A DNA stretch of 64,000 nucleotides from Nematostella vectensis (taxonomy: Eukaryota > Cnidaria > Anthozoa > Actiniaria > Edwardsiidae). The stretch is from positions 5,703,501 through 5,767,500 of the forward strand of contig NC_064047.1 of the NCBI RefSeq assembly GCF_932526225.1, read 5' to 3'. Shown here one piece after another: positions 15,659 through 27,324 of this stretch. Numbering within the stretch: position 1 is the first letter of the stretch; every line of letters starts with the position of its first letter. A program made the translations under genes and the position numbers. The notes beneath the pieces are model-generated. The model was not told where the DNA came from. It did no database searches and was given only the letters and a program-made list of their open reading frames with translations.

Positions 15659-16218
15659 TATCGTTTAAAGAAACAATTCTGCGTTGTTGTCGACTTTTTC
15701 TTTTAAAGGTTTTATTTCATAATCAACTGTCGATGCAGACCACAAGGTCCGACGCACACAAGTAGATAGATGGTGTCCGTTGGTTTTCTTCCTACTTTTT
15801 TGCTATTTTTCCGTCGTCGGCCATACAACAAATTTACAAAATTTCAAAATTTATCACTTCAAAGAAGCCTCTATAAAGTCCTCCCTTATTTTTTGTTTTG
15901 TTATAAGTTTTGTTTATGCCAATTTTGAGCTTATTATAGCCTTCTTGAGGGGGGGGGGGGGGGGTGAAACTGGATCTCCGAATCCGCCGATCCGCTCATT
16001 CTTTTTCGAAAATCCTCAGATACCACTTTTAATGTAATTGAAAAGCCTATTTTCTCTCAAACAATCCCTTAAAATAACTGGGCCCTGATTTAGTGATTTT
16101 GACCCCACAATAATACGACCAGCATGTTACATCATAGTTACATTGGCTTTTGCCCAATAAGTGATATTAAAAAGTAAAATCTACAAGTTCGTCTTTAATT
16201 TTTAGTAGCGCCTTGTAG

Positions 16219-16254
16219 GTGTTTTCCCGTATCAAGCATCGATACGGGAACACC
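16219..16254. other. Hairpin 5' of the LDLRAP1-like gene
   Basis: Arms GTGTTTTCCCGTATC and GATACGGGAACAC around a short loop, next to a long poly-C run. Transposon debris or a cruciform; function unknown. Confidence 0.5.
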
Positions 16255-16408
16255 CCCACCCCCCCCCCCCCCTCCCCCCATTCACGGGAAACAACAACAA
16301 ACTTTGCGTGCGGTAGCCCATAATATTATCCTGTATATATCACGGATAGATAAAGATAAGCGTACTCTTCGCTGGTACATTGACATAACAGGTTCTTCGA
16401 AATAACTC

Positions 16409-19400
16409 ATGGACTCCCTCAAAACTGTAGCTGACAAGGTAAAAAGAAGTCCTCAAGTTATTCGACGGAAGCTCGAGGAAGCGTATGAGAAACGATCACA
16501 TAGACACGAAGGTTGGTAGCAGAATCTCGAACTACTTTGCTATTTACTGTAGCTTAGATAAACTAACAGTGACATTTAATTTCAGCAATTTCAAACCATA
16601 AAAAAACGCGTTGATACACTATGCAATACAAATTTTATGAATTTATAGAATTCTATCAGGCAATCAGTTAAAATCCCTGTTGCGTAATGTCGCCCTCGTT
16701 GATTTTTAAACCACAAATACACTCGTGTTCAATCAACAATTGGATAAAGTTCGTATTGTTCTTAGCTTTGTGTTGTTGTCGATTTACGGTATCATTACAT
16801 GATGCCCAGGCTGAGCGCCAATCCGCGGACTAGCGTCCTACCCCGGGTCAAAATTTGTTTTGCTTTACATGAGCTTGTTGATTTGTCGAGTAATATCATT
16901 ACACGGAACTCTTTCTCGAATCTAAGAAAAATGTTACAGTTCGCAACTAAATTCAAGTGCTTTTGACCTTTAGAAAAGATATTCCCATACCTTTAAAAGT
17001 TAATCTCTCGAGAACTACTTTATCTGTTTTATGAATTTTGCGGTTGGAAGCGATGTGTTTATTGTGGAGCCAAATGAATATTAACAGTTAATGCTACATT
17101 TATTGCTATAGAAACGCTGATATCTCACCATGACGCCTTACTGCTAAGATAATAGACTTGATAACCGCTGCTGAAAACACGAAAACACGAAAACAGAATC
17201 AACAACACGTGCTACAAGTTCTGGCCCACTGCGTTTGGATCTTATTCTGACACGAAATGTACTTGGATGTAATTCTGTCTAGAAATACGCTCGGATCTGA
17301 TTCTGGCACACAATAAGCTTGGATATTTGAGTCTGCAACAAAATGCGCTTGGGCCTGATTCTGTCACACAACGCTCTCGGATCTGATTCTGTCACACAAC
17401 ACTCTCGGATCTAATTCTATCACACAACGCTCTCGGATCTAATTCTGTCACACAACGCTCTCGGATCTGATTCTGTCACACAATGCGCTCGTTACCTATA
17501 TATGCATTCTGATACAAAACAACAGCAACAGAAAAAAAAAACATCAAGAACAAAACATTGATTCGTTGTTGTACTTATGAATGTATTTCTTCTAATGACA
17601 AGGGCCGATCTGAGGGAGGGTGTTGTGGGGGGGGGGGGGGGGGGGGAGAAAGAAAAGCGCTTGCTGTGGAGAAGTCCTTATCATCTGCTGCTTTAGTCAG
17701 GGCTGCAACCACCATCAATGGGAAATTTTCAAGCACCGATTCTTCAGGCGGATTGTCCACTATACCCTAAAAGCTGCAATTTGTTGGGGAACTAAGACCC
17801 GACATCGGAAAAATACACACAAAATTGGCTGATTTACACGGTCCGATTTGTCGGTGCGATTTTTGTGAAAGCTCATTGGGTGCTGGCCCGACTTTTAAAC
17901 AGATTTTCAAGTGTCGTTCCCGATTCTTTCTTTTTTTTATAATACTGAATCGATGTAAATCCCCCTGTATGGGAGGGGGCTAACATTTGAACGCTCCCCC
18001 TCCTGGATGCGAGCCTGTAGTGATAGTAAGATAGATATTTATTTACCATCAACGTTAACAAATTAAGTGTATTGGTTTGAAAAAAAGTGAATAGCATTTA
18101 GGCAGCTATTTTGCGATAGGTTCACTTTTAAATAGCAGAGAAAAAGAAATTAAAGGAATTCAATTTCCAAGGAAAACCACGTTATTTGCTAATTAAAGAT
18201 TAATTCCACGCTGAAGAAAAACTCGATAAGGTATATTGATATTAACTCTTCCATTAACTTAGTGTTCAGCAAACATGTAGAACTAATCCTTTTTGGAGCA
18301 TTTAGATCAATATACTTAGGAAACAAGTCTCAGAGCCCTTGAGTATTCCACGTCATGAGTGTAAATCATGAGTTTTAGGTTGACCACTGATGTACGAGTA
18401 TAGCCTGAGCTCTACACCAGGTGTGAGGAAGATCTCCTGTTCATTTATTCATAAGGAAACTACAATTAAAGCGCCGAGCCAAAGTGGAAAGGAAGCAAAT
18501 GGTATCCGCACGCTAGGCATGACTTCTCAGTCTTCTCAGAGGTGATATTCTTTATTAGGGATTTTATAGTGATCGAAATCTCGCAGAAATGAGACTTTTT
18601 CGCCGGCGAAGGGGATGGAGAAAACTGCGCGAGGACCCGAGTATTGTTGATTTGACATTTGCGGAGGAATTATTAATAGAGAATGCGAAAAACAGGACTA
18701 CTCGCCCAAGACGTGTCTTGTTGGTTCGCCAGAGAATTCAACAGTTCTTGGCACATTTCAGGAGCCTTGTTTGCTACCAAGGTATTCTTTTTTTGGTTTA
18801 TTTTAATCTTTCAATTATTTTTTCCTGATTCTCTGACTCTATAACCGACTCTCACAATTATTGAATCTAACTTAAGATAAAAGAGTTATTGTTTTTTTGG
18901 AAACCACAGCTTGTCACAGAACGAAGCAAGCGAGAAAATTGGTAACAGTAAAAATATTTTTCTTTCTAGCCGCTTTTAATAATCATGTTCATTTTCAATG
19001 TATGGATGTAAATCTCATATTCCAAATACCCACTTTGTTATCACCGCTCTTTCTTTTTTTAATGACCTGTTCACGTCTAGGTGTGGGTGTCGTGGTCATT
19101 ATTCTTGAGGAAAAAGTGCTAACTACTGCCAAACTAATGGCTCAGTTCCAGTGATAGATGGAGCTGTGGACGAAGCAGTTTAACACTTTGTTTGATAATT
19201 TAGTTATTCATTTTTTGTACAAGCTATTTGTCATTATATGTACTTTTTATTGTTTATTGTTTGGCTCCAAAGCCAAGCTGGTAGCTCGAGTGTGCGAGGA
19301 GCTTTTTCGCGATCCTAAGTTTGGTTTGGCAGTGAAACTAGGAGTATTAGCACTTTTATATTCAGGACTCGACTAAAATTGTGGAAGTGGATTTGCTGCT

Positions 19401-22400
19401 TAAATATCCTCGGGCAAAGATTTTACTTTAAAGGGATTTCACACAAAAACATAAATAAGAGGAAATAGAAAAAATTATGAATGAGAAAGAAAAAACGCTG
19501 TGACGTTGACATATGTATATCATATGTATATCGCATGTATATTTAACAACGACAACAACAACAAACCACCATTATAGTACACAAGGCGCGTTACCAGGCC
19601 ACTAACTAAAAAAATAGCATGCAAGAATAACATTTTCGACTAACATGGGCATTTCAACTAGGAAGATTCTGTCGTATTTTGATGCGCTAAGTTTTGCCCC
19701 GCTGATTTGCTAGTAAAGCTCAGGTCAATCAGACAGCATGTTTCTCCGCCCCTTTTTGACTTCCTTGAATTGCCAAAGGTGGTATTTCTTGGTATTTCTT
19801 TCGATTGTATACTGTACTACCTCTTTTTCTGGATTTTTGCTCTTTTTATTGTCGGCGTATCTGGGTTTTTGTTTGAAATTTTCTAAGTTGTTATGTCTAC
19901 ATGTTTTCCTATGCTGGTTTAGGTATCTCTTGTGGCGTCGGCTGAAGGTTACCGCATATATTAGCATTAATAATGATTGTAATTTTTGAAAGGCTTCGAC
20001 TACAAATTTTTTGAAGACGGTTTCTCTTTTGCATCTCTTTTCTATTTATTTATTTATTGTAGCCTTGATTGGCGAGTTTGAGTGCTCGGTTTGTGCGAAA
20101 ACCTCTAGCACCTATAAAATCTATATTTTTGCATCTGAAAGTGTCGCAAACATACGAGTTATCTGTGACATAGTGTTATGTGACGTATTGTTATGTGTGA
20201 CGTAGTGTTATATGTGACGTAATGTTATATGTACCGTAGTGTTATGACGTAATGTTATGTGTGACGTATTGTTATTGGGGACGTAGTGTTAAATGTGACG
20301 TAATGTTATGTGTGACGTAGTGTTATATGTGACATAGTGTTATGTGACGTAGTGTTATGTGTAACGCAGTGTTATGTGTGACGTAGTGTTATATGTGACA
20401 TAGTGTTATGTGTGACGTAGTGTTTTGTGTGTCCAGGGTAATGTGTGTCGTAGGGTTATGTGTGACGTAGTGATATTTGTGACGTAGTGTCATGTGACAT
20501 AACTTACGTAGCGCTATGTGTGACGTAGTGTCATGTGTGACGTAGTGTTATGTGTGGCGTAATGTTATGTGTGACGTAGTGTTATGTGTGACGTAGTGTT
20601 GTGTGAGGTAGTGTTATGTGTGACGTAATGTTATGTGTGACGTAATGTCATGTGTAACGTAGTAATGTGTGACGTAGTAATGTGTGTGACGTAGTGTTAT
20701 GTGTGACGTAGTGTCATGTGTGACGTAGTGTTGTGTGACGAAGTGTTGTGTGACGTAGTGTTGTGACGTAGTGACATGTGTGACGCAGTGTTATGTGTGA
20801 CGTAGTGTTATATTTGACTTAGTGTCATGTGTGATATTGTGACATGTCTTACGTAGTGTTTGTTATGTGTGACGTAGTGTCATGTGTGACGTAGTGTTAT
20901 GTGTGACGTAATGTTATGTGTGACGTAGTGTTATGTGTGACGTAGTGCAATAACTTGACGTAGTGTTATTGTGATTTCTAGAGTTGAGAGAGGACTGGTT
21001 ACATCAACCGGAGCCACTCAACGACGGCGTCCCTTTTTACGTCAAGGTATTTAACGTAGCCTGCTCGTAGGCGGTTATTTTAAAGCCGACTTGTCACCAG
21101 TTCACTTCCGGTCACCAGTTCAATTCCGGTCTTACGTTACAATCTCCGATTATTTTTAACCGAAAACGCGAAAAGTATTTCAGAATTGTTAAAAGCAGTG
21201 TGTCTATTGAAAGTTTCTTTGAGGATGTAACTGATAATATAGAGCGGATTGCCTGTCAGAAAGCGCGGATTCTAATTGATTCTTATGTTTTTTAACGGTT
21301 GAGGTTTCTGTCGGCCCTCCTGAAGTAAACTGGAGACAATGCAGTTATTATAAGTCGAGTATCGTGGCCGTGACGTGACATTTGTAACACTGATCATTTC
21401 TGCTTATGTTGGCAACCTTATAAGTCGGCTGTATGGTAACGCACTTTTTCACGTGATCGTCACGCACTCTCACTGTAAACTGTTACCCTACCTGTCTGTC
21501 ACGATTTTTGCACACTGTCTCATAAGACAGCCACGTAAGCTTTTGTTTACACGACCAAGTGTCACGCAATTTTACTGTTTACAATTATCACGCAACCATA
21601 TTATTTCCTTAGTGGCTGGGGACTCGGCGTGTATTCAATGCAAGTAACAGTCACGCAGTCTTACTGTTCCATATAATTGTCACACAACCATATCATTACC
21701 TTAGTGGCTGGGGACTCGGCAAGTATTCAATGCTAAGGGTTCCAAGTGACAGCCACGCGATCTCACTGTTCCATATAATTGTCACACAACCATATCTTTT
21801 CCTTAGTGGCTGGGGACTCGGCGTGTTTTCGATGCTAAGGGGTCCGGCTGCACTGATGATACTGTCAGGGAAATCGTGGAGGAAGCAAAACATCTTAAAA
21901 TGTCACACCACGAGGCCAGGCTACAGAAAGTGCTGCTGACTGTATATACCAAGAAGATCACAATCGCTGATATGGAGACAAAGGTTAGTACCCCCCGGGC
22001 GCGTGGGTACCCTGTGGTCATAATGCAATCACTATCGCTGATATAGAGACAGGGGTTAGTGCTTCCTTGGCTCATGGGTACCCTGTGGTCATTATGCCAT
22101 CACTATCGCTGGTATGGAGACAAAGATTAGTGCTTTCCGGGCTAAAGAAAATTACTACCGCCGATATTTAGGCAAAGGTTAGTACATCTAAAAATCACGG
22201 GTACCCTGTGTCTAAAAAAAGACGATTAGCTCACGATGATGGCTTAGAGCCGTGCATATACTTGTTTCAAATTAGGTATTGTGTCGTAACCCGCAGCGAG
22301 TCATAGGTAATGAGTACCATTCGTGACCCGCAGCGAGTCATGGGTAATGTGTAAAATTCGTTACCCGCAACGAGTCATGGGTAATGTGTACAATGCTGAC

Positions 22401-24831
22401 TTCCGGTTAATTTTGACGTCTTACCTCGGTTCCACGTGCGCTTCGCAAAGAGTTGTGCAAAGATGTGGGGAAGATGAATTTGTTAAAGCCTGGCGAACGC
22501 GGTAAGGGAAATTTCACGCATGCACTTTGCTCACTGCTTCACGAGGCCGAAAACCCACAGTGTGCGGACGTCGATCGAATGAACTCGCGAGCAACTGAGG
22601 CAAAATTCTCAGCTGCTTGAAGTGTTGGCCTCGCTAGGCAGTGAGAAAAGTGCACGCGTGAAGTTTCCCTCACCGCGTGCGCATGCGCCGGGCTTAAGTG
22701 ATTTTATACCCAGGGAGCACTGCGGGTCACGATACATATGGATACTCCGCGTGCAACCTCGTGTGTGTATTTATTATACAGCTTTATATATTTTACAGGT
22801 GACGAAGCTGGAAGCGCCCATCTACCGGGTTTCCTATTGCACCGCTGACCCCTATTTCCCAAAAGTGTTTGCCTTCATCGTACGTGAGCAGAGCTCGCGT
22901 AAATTGTACTGTCACACAGTCCTCTGCAGTAAGGAGTCTATGGTGGGTAGGCTGTGGTGAATGTAAGCACGCGAATGAATGTAAGCATGTAGACGCAGCC
23001 TAGTCTCTGGCGTTCCTATCGGGTTTCCTTTGGTGTATAAAGACGTCATAGAAAACCCAAGCTCGTCCCAGATCATACTCTTTCCCATGGGTCGTTTACA
23101 ACACAGGAATCCCGGTAAGAAATCCAGGGATTGCCCTAAAGTAGACCTCGAGGCCATAGCACTGACCATTTGTCTTATCATGCAGGCTAAAGCTATAGCG
23201 CTGACAGTCGCAGACGCCTTCACCGTCGCGTACGAGTCTGTGCAGAATATAGTACAGAGGACGCAACAAGAAACCTCCCCGCAACACCGCGGCAACCTTG
23301 TGGCGACATCTTCCACCAATATCACAAACAAAGTCACAGAAGAGGTATCCGTGCAGCCACAAGATGATGGGTCCAAGTCTTCCCCTTGCTGCGGCGAGTC
23401 TAAGAACCCTTTCAGAGCAGACGATGACAACGACGATTTGTCGTACTCTACGACAAACCCATTTACCCAAGCGGAAGTAACGTCATCGTTAACGGAAACC
23501 TCCGATGGGATGCCTGCTATCCACGTGGAGGGGTGTGAGAGGGGAATTGTCAATGAAGGATTGGATGCATCACAGCGGATGGAAACTTTGGTGAGTTATA
23601 TTCTGGCTGCACCTTTGTTCTACTTGTTGGGGAAACTATGTTAAGTCTGGTGAAAACATGCTGGGTCTAGTTGGAAACTAAGTGAAAACATGCTGATGCT
23701 TGTTGGGAATAAAAGTCTCGTGGAAATACTGAGGCTGGTTGCACCATGGATTTACTTGTTGGGGAAACTATGTTAAGTCTTGTGAAAACATGCTGAGGCT
23801 GTTTGCACTTTGGATTTACTTGTTAAGGAAACGATGTTAAGTCTTGTGAAAACATGCTGAGGCTGGTTGCACCTTTGTTTTACTTGTTGGGGAAACTATG
23901 TAAGTCTGCTGAAAACATACTGAGGCTGTTTGCACTTTGGTTTTACTTGTTGGTGAACCAATTTTAAGTCTGCTGAAAACATGCTGAGGCTAGTTAGGTA
24001 CATTTCTAGCATCTTCATTGGTTTACTTCATAAACCTCTCAAGGTGGCCTCGGTAGCGCGCGTCGTATCAGATAGCCCTTTTCTCGCATCCTTATTGGCT
24101 TACTTCAGAAAACTGTTAAGGTGACCACGGTAGCGCGCGTCGTATCAGATAGTACAATTCTCGCATCTTTATTAGCTTACTACACATCTCAAGTTGGTCA
24201 CAGTAGCGCGCGTCGCACTTTTATTGACACGGGTTTCTTTTTCTTTTGAAGGATTTGACTGTTGACGAAGACTTCGATATGGAATTCACAAGGTAATGAT
24301 AAACAGCTTAGTAGTGTTTAACAGAACTCTATTATGTACCATTCTCGGAAACCCAGGGGTACTTTCCTCTTGCGTTTCACTCACGAGAAAAAGAAGCCGT
24401 CGCAACAAAAGCTATCAAAAGCTGTAATCGATCCGTCAATTATTGGCGGCTAAACGCGCGCCTGTGACTTGCTAAAAACCGGAGCGCGCGCGAATTTGCC
24501 CCCCAAAAAGTCAAATAATTTTTTCGTGCAAGTCTATCTATTTGGTGACATAAATTTCATATTTCTGTTATTGCTGTAAAAGGTAAAATGCTAAAAGACA
24601 CTTGAGAGAGAAACTTCAAAAGCGATAAATTTGAATTTCTCTAAGAAAAAAAATTCTTTCCTCAGACTTGCCAAGGCGCGCTCAAGCACAAACCTGTTTG
24701 AGACGCCAGTGAGACGAACAGACTTCCAGGACGACGTCACAAGTCTCCTAGCAACAGAACACACAGCCATGGACTTTCTCAAATCAGGATCCGCCGAGGA
24801 CTTATTCGCTACTCATGACCATATGACTTAA
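16409..24831 (+). CDS. LDLRAP1: LDLRAP1/ARH-type PTB-domain endocytic adaptor, complete
   Basis: Seven exons: 16409-16511, 20982-21046, 21807-21983, 22799-22942, 23186-23590, 24252-24292 and 24666-24831 (1101 nt, 366 residues, stop TAA). All introns are GT-AG and the phases (1,0,0,0,0,2) join into one frame. The N terminus MDSLKTVADKVKRSP fits the ARH family start. Residues about 40-185 form a phosphotyrosine-binding domain, with IYRVSYCTADPYFPKVFAFI and the closing helix IALTVADAFTVAYE. In the family this domain binds FxNPxY tails of LDL-type receptors and phosphoinositides. The tail carries two NPF motifs (237-239, 254-256), which bind EH domains, amid acidic stretches; a canonical LLDLE clathrin box is not visible. 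The 54-residue last exon is acidic with DLF/NLF phrases that might contact AP-2. Expected role: cargo-selective clathrin endocytosis at the plasma membrane. Symbol given by family, orthology not tested. Confidence 0.85.
17215..17500. repeat. Tandem repeat, ~31-bp unit, in LDLRAP1-like intron 1
   Basis: About nine copies of 'ctctcggatctgattctgt' plus 'cacacaacg', decaying toward the left side. A poly-G run lies at about 17627-17646 nearby. Confidence 0.8.
18589..19376 (+). CDS. Possible nested two-exon small membrane protein, or alternative first exon
   Basis: Inside intron 1 of the LDLRAP1-like gene, same strand. Exon A 18589-18781 starts with ATG and encodes a very basic N terminus (MRLFRRRRGWRK) and an amphipathic stretch; it ends at a GT donor in phase 1. 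Exon C 19273-19376, after an AG acceptor, continues in the same phase and ends in a hydrophobic segment (FGLAVKLGVLALLYSG) two residues before a TAA. Joined length is 99 codons, a plausible tail-anchored protein. I do not recognise the family. Because exon A is phase 1, it could instead splice to LDLRAP1 exon 2 (20982) as an alternative first exon. A third open stretch at 19080-19150 may be a cassette exon. Confidence 0.4.
20150..20965. repeat. TGACGTA minisatellite in LDLRAP1-like intron 1
   Basis: About 45 imperfect copies of a ~17-bp unit, TGTGACGTAGTGTTATG, ending within 20 bases of the acceptor of exon 2 (20982). Each unit carries TGACGTA, a CREB/ATF-type half-site; some are TGACGTAA. 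Confidence 0.9.
21087..21342. mobile_element. MITE with GCATTGTCACCAG-type ends, copy 2
   Basis: Shares interior and inverted ends with 5945-6166 (left TTGTCACCAG, right GTAAACTGGAGACAATGC). It lies in intron 2 of the LDLRAP1-like gene. Confidence 0.65.
21601..21806 (+). repeat. Tandem copies of the exon 3 acceptor and exon start
   Basis: Two upstream copies (acceptors ending 21612 and 21703) repeat the real junction at 21806: all three read CCTTAG followed by TGGCTGGGGACTCGGC. Units are 91 and 103 bp, so use of either upstream acceptor would shift the frame relative to the true exon. Confidence 0.85.
21984..22205 (+). repeat. Tandem copies of the exon 3 end and donor
   Basis: The end of exon 3 (ATCGCTGATATGGAGACAAAG then GTTAGT) recurs three times downstream in ~70-75 bp units that also share GGGTACCCTGTG. 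Some copies keep a GTTAGT donor; one has ATTAGT instead. Confidence 0.8.
22260..22400. repeat. Three ~46-bp tandem copies in LDLRAP1-like intron 3
   Basis: Repeated 'acccgcagcgagtcat' plus 'gggtaatgtgta'. Confidence 0.75.
23597..24215. repeat. Two adjacent minisatellites in LDLRAP1-like intron 5
   Basis: 23597-23995: five or six ~63-bp units around 'gttggggaaactatgtta' and 'gtgaaaacatgctgaggct', beginning right after the donor at 23591. 24020-24215: three ~70-bp units around 'ggtagcgcgcgtcgtatca'. Confidence 0.8.
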
Positions 24832-24884
24832 ACGATGGAAGAAAGAAAGCGCTGGATCCTCAAGCATGGCCTTTTAGTTGTCCT

Positions 24885-25375
24885 TATCAACAGCAGTACA
24901 GGAACAAAAGGAGTCATAGCAACATCAGTCTCCTAACAGAGGGAGTCATAGCAACATCGGTCTCCTAACAGAGGGATTCATAGCAACATCAGTATCCTAA
25001 CAGAGGGAGTCATAGCAACATCAGTCTCCTAACAGAGGGAGTCATAGCAACATCAGTCTCCTAACAGAGGGAGTCATGGCAACATCATTCTCCTAACAGG
25101 GGGAGTCATAGCAACATCAGTATCCTAACAGAGGGAGTCATAGCAACATCAGTCTCCTAACAGAGGGAGTCATAGCAACATCAGTATCCTAACAGAGGGA
25201 GTCATAGCAACATCAGTCTCCTAACAGAGGGAGTCATAGCAACATCAGTCTCCTAACAGAGGGAGTCATGGCAACATCATTCTCCTAACAGGGGGAGTCA
25301 TAGCAACATCAGTATCCTAACAGAGGGAGTCATAGCAACAGGGGTCTCCTAACAAAGAGAGTCATATCAAAAGCA
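24885..25375. repeat. ~32-bp minisatellite, copy A
   Basis: About 15 units of 'gggagtcatagcaacatcag' plus 'tctcctaacaga', highly uniform. The matching array is at 49190-49690. Confidence 0.9.
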
Positions 25376-26234
25376 GTCTTCCTTCATCAGAAACCTGAGC
25401 AGTATTGACTAGTACCAGTAGTCCCTTAGTAACAGTGGTTGCCATTAATCTCCTAGCAACACGCATAACCTTTGTATGTATCAGTAGCCTCTAACTAAAC
25501 TAGCTAGTAAGCTGAAGTTTTGCCACACAGCTATTAAAACAAAATAGATTCTAGGAGAAACCGAGTGTAATAGAAGAACTCACCTGTACTGCAACAAAAC
25601 AAAATTCTTTTGTGAGGTTATTCAACAAAAATTTTAATTAAAAAAATCCACATACCCGTGAAAAATGGATCTTGTCCTGTTAAATATTGTTCTTCCATTC
25701 TATTCTACAGGTTTATAAAATTTAATTTAATCGAGTTATTGACCGTTACGAGGCTACAAATGTGAAGGTTGCACTTTATATCAAGTGCAATCTTTTGTCT
25801 GTCACGAACATTAAAGTCAGTTCTTCTGCCATAAAAACCTTTTGCAGGGCCTACAAAGACTGATGGGTATCCGAGCATGTCACCAACATTATTTATTTCT
25901 CAGCTATTTTTCTGTTATTTTTCAAGTTAATCTGCACAGAATATTACAAATATCAATTTTATACTACAAATATAAACGTTATTTTAGAAAAGAAAAAGAG
26001 TAGTTTTTATGATATGTTATCAAATATTAAGGTAATGTATAATCATGTTACCAACTCTCGCAAGGGTATATTTTTTGAACAATACATCATTGAAATGCTT
26101 ATAATATACTTTATTCAAGCAATTGTCCTCACAATTGTTAAGTTTAATACCTTACAAATAAGTTTATCATCAAATATAAAGATTGAGCAAAGCATTTGCC
26201 ATATTTATCATTATGTGAGTCAGGTGCAATGTGG
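25376..26234. other. AT-rich spacer of the segmental duplication
   Basis: No gene seen. It matches 49683-50760 in the other copy. Confidence 0.6.
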
Positions 26235-27300
26235 TTTTTGTCCTGAGTGAGTTATTAAGTGTATTTCCAGGGATCCAGATCGAGTCAAATGCTTGCCACA
26301 TTCATCACATTGTGTGGTTTCTGTCCTGAGTGAGCTATTAAGTGTATTTCCAGGGATCCAGATCGAGTCAAATGCTTGCCACATTCATCACATTGTGTGG
26401 TTTCTGTCCTGAGTGAGTTATTAAGTGTATTTCCAGGGATCCAGATCGAGTCAAATGCTTGCCACATTCATCACATTGTGTGGTTTCTGTCCTGAGTGAG
26501 TTATTAAGTGTATTTCCAGGGATCCAGATCGAGTCAAGTGCTTGCCACATTCATCACATTGTGTGGTTTCTGTCCTGTGAGTTATTAAGTGTATTTCCAG
26601 GGATCCAGATCGAGTCAAATGCTTGCCACATTCATCACATTGTGTGGTTTCTGTCCTGAGTGAGTTATTAAGTGTATTTCCAGGGATCCAGATCGAGTCA
26701 AATGCTTGCCACATTCATCACATTGTGTGGTTTCTGTCCTGAGTGAGTTATTAAGTGTATTTCCAGGGATCCAGATCGAGTCAAATGCTTGCCACATTCA
26801 TCACATTGTGTGGTTTCTGTCCTGAGTGAGTTATTAAGTGTATTTCCAGGGATCCAGATCGAGTAAATTGCTTGCCACATTCATCACATTGTGTGGTTTC
26901 TGTCCTGAGTGAGTTATTAAGTGTATTTCCAGGGATCCAGATAGAGTAAAATGCTTGCCACATTCATCACATTGTGTGGTTTCTGTCCTGAGTGAGTTAT
27001 TAAGTGTATTTCCAGGGATCCAGATCGAGTAAAGCGCTTGCCACATTCATCACATTGTGTGGTTTCTGTCCTGAGTGAGTTATTAAGTGTATTTCCAGAT
27101 CGAGTAAAGCGCTTGCCACATTCATCACATTGTGTGGTTTCTGTCCTGAGTGAGTTATTAAGTGTATTTCCAGGGATCCAGATCAAGTAAAGCGCTTGCC
27201 ACATTCATCACATTGTGTGGTTTCTGTCCTGAGTGAGTTATTAAGTGTACTCTAGATAGAGTAAAACACTTCCCAAATTCATGACTATGTGAGGTTTCTG
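26235..27300 (-). repeat. 83-bp satellite derived from a C2H2 zinc-finger repeat
   Basis: About 12 near-identical units of 83 bp; each decodes, on the minus strand, to a finger linker and start (TQCDECGK...SGQKPH). The parent finger repeat is 84 bp (28 codons), so the missing base shifts the frame at every unit and every frame closes after about two units. One unit is shortened near 27090 and one near 26575. It forms a non-coding 3' extension of the zinc-finger gene. Confidence 0.9.
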
Positions 27301-27324
27301 TCCTGAGTGAATCAATAGGTGTTT

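Larger units (their letters stand above)
13735..16408. other. Intergenic stretch between Fuseless-like and LDLRAP1-like genes
   Basis: No supported gene. It holds a MITE (14539-14858), repeated 'acgcttacgtcg' stretches in both orientations at 14160-14350, a hammerhead-like core (15629-15658), poly-G (15949-15963) and poly-C (16257-16276) runs, and a hairpin at 16219-16254. Confidence 0.5.

Noticed and set aside
23096-23553. Minus-strand ORFs of 124 and 213 codons
   Set aside because: Antisense of LDLRAP1-like exon 5 and its flanks; composition mirrors the real exon.
24885-25375. CRISPR-like array
   Set aside because: Units are contiguous with no unique spacers, in a eukaryotic genome; it is a minisatellite.
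26459-26659. Plus-strand ORF in the 83-bp satellite
   Set aside because: Antisense of the decayed finger repeat, recurring every unit.
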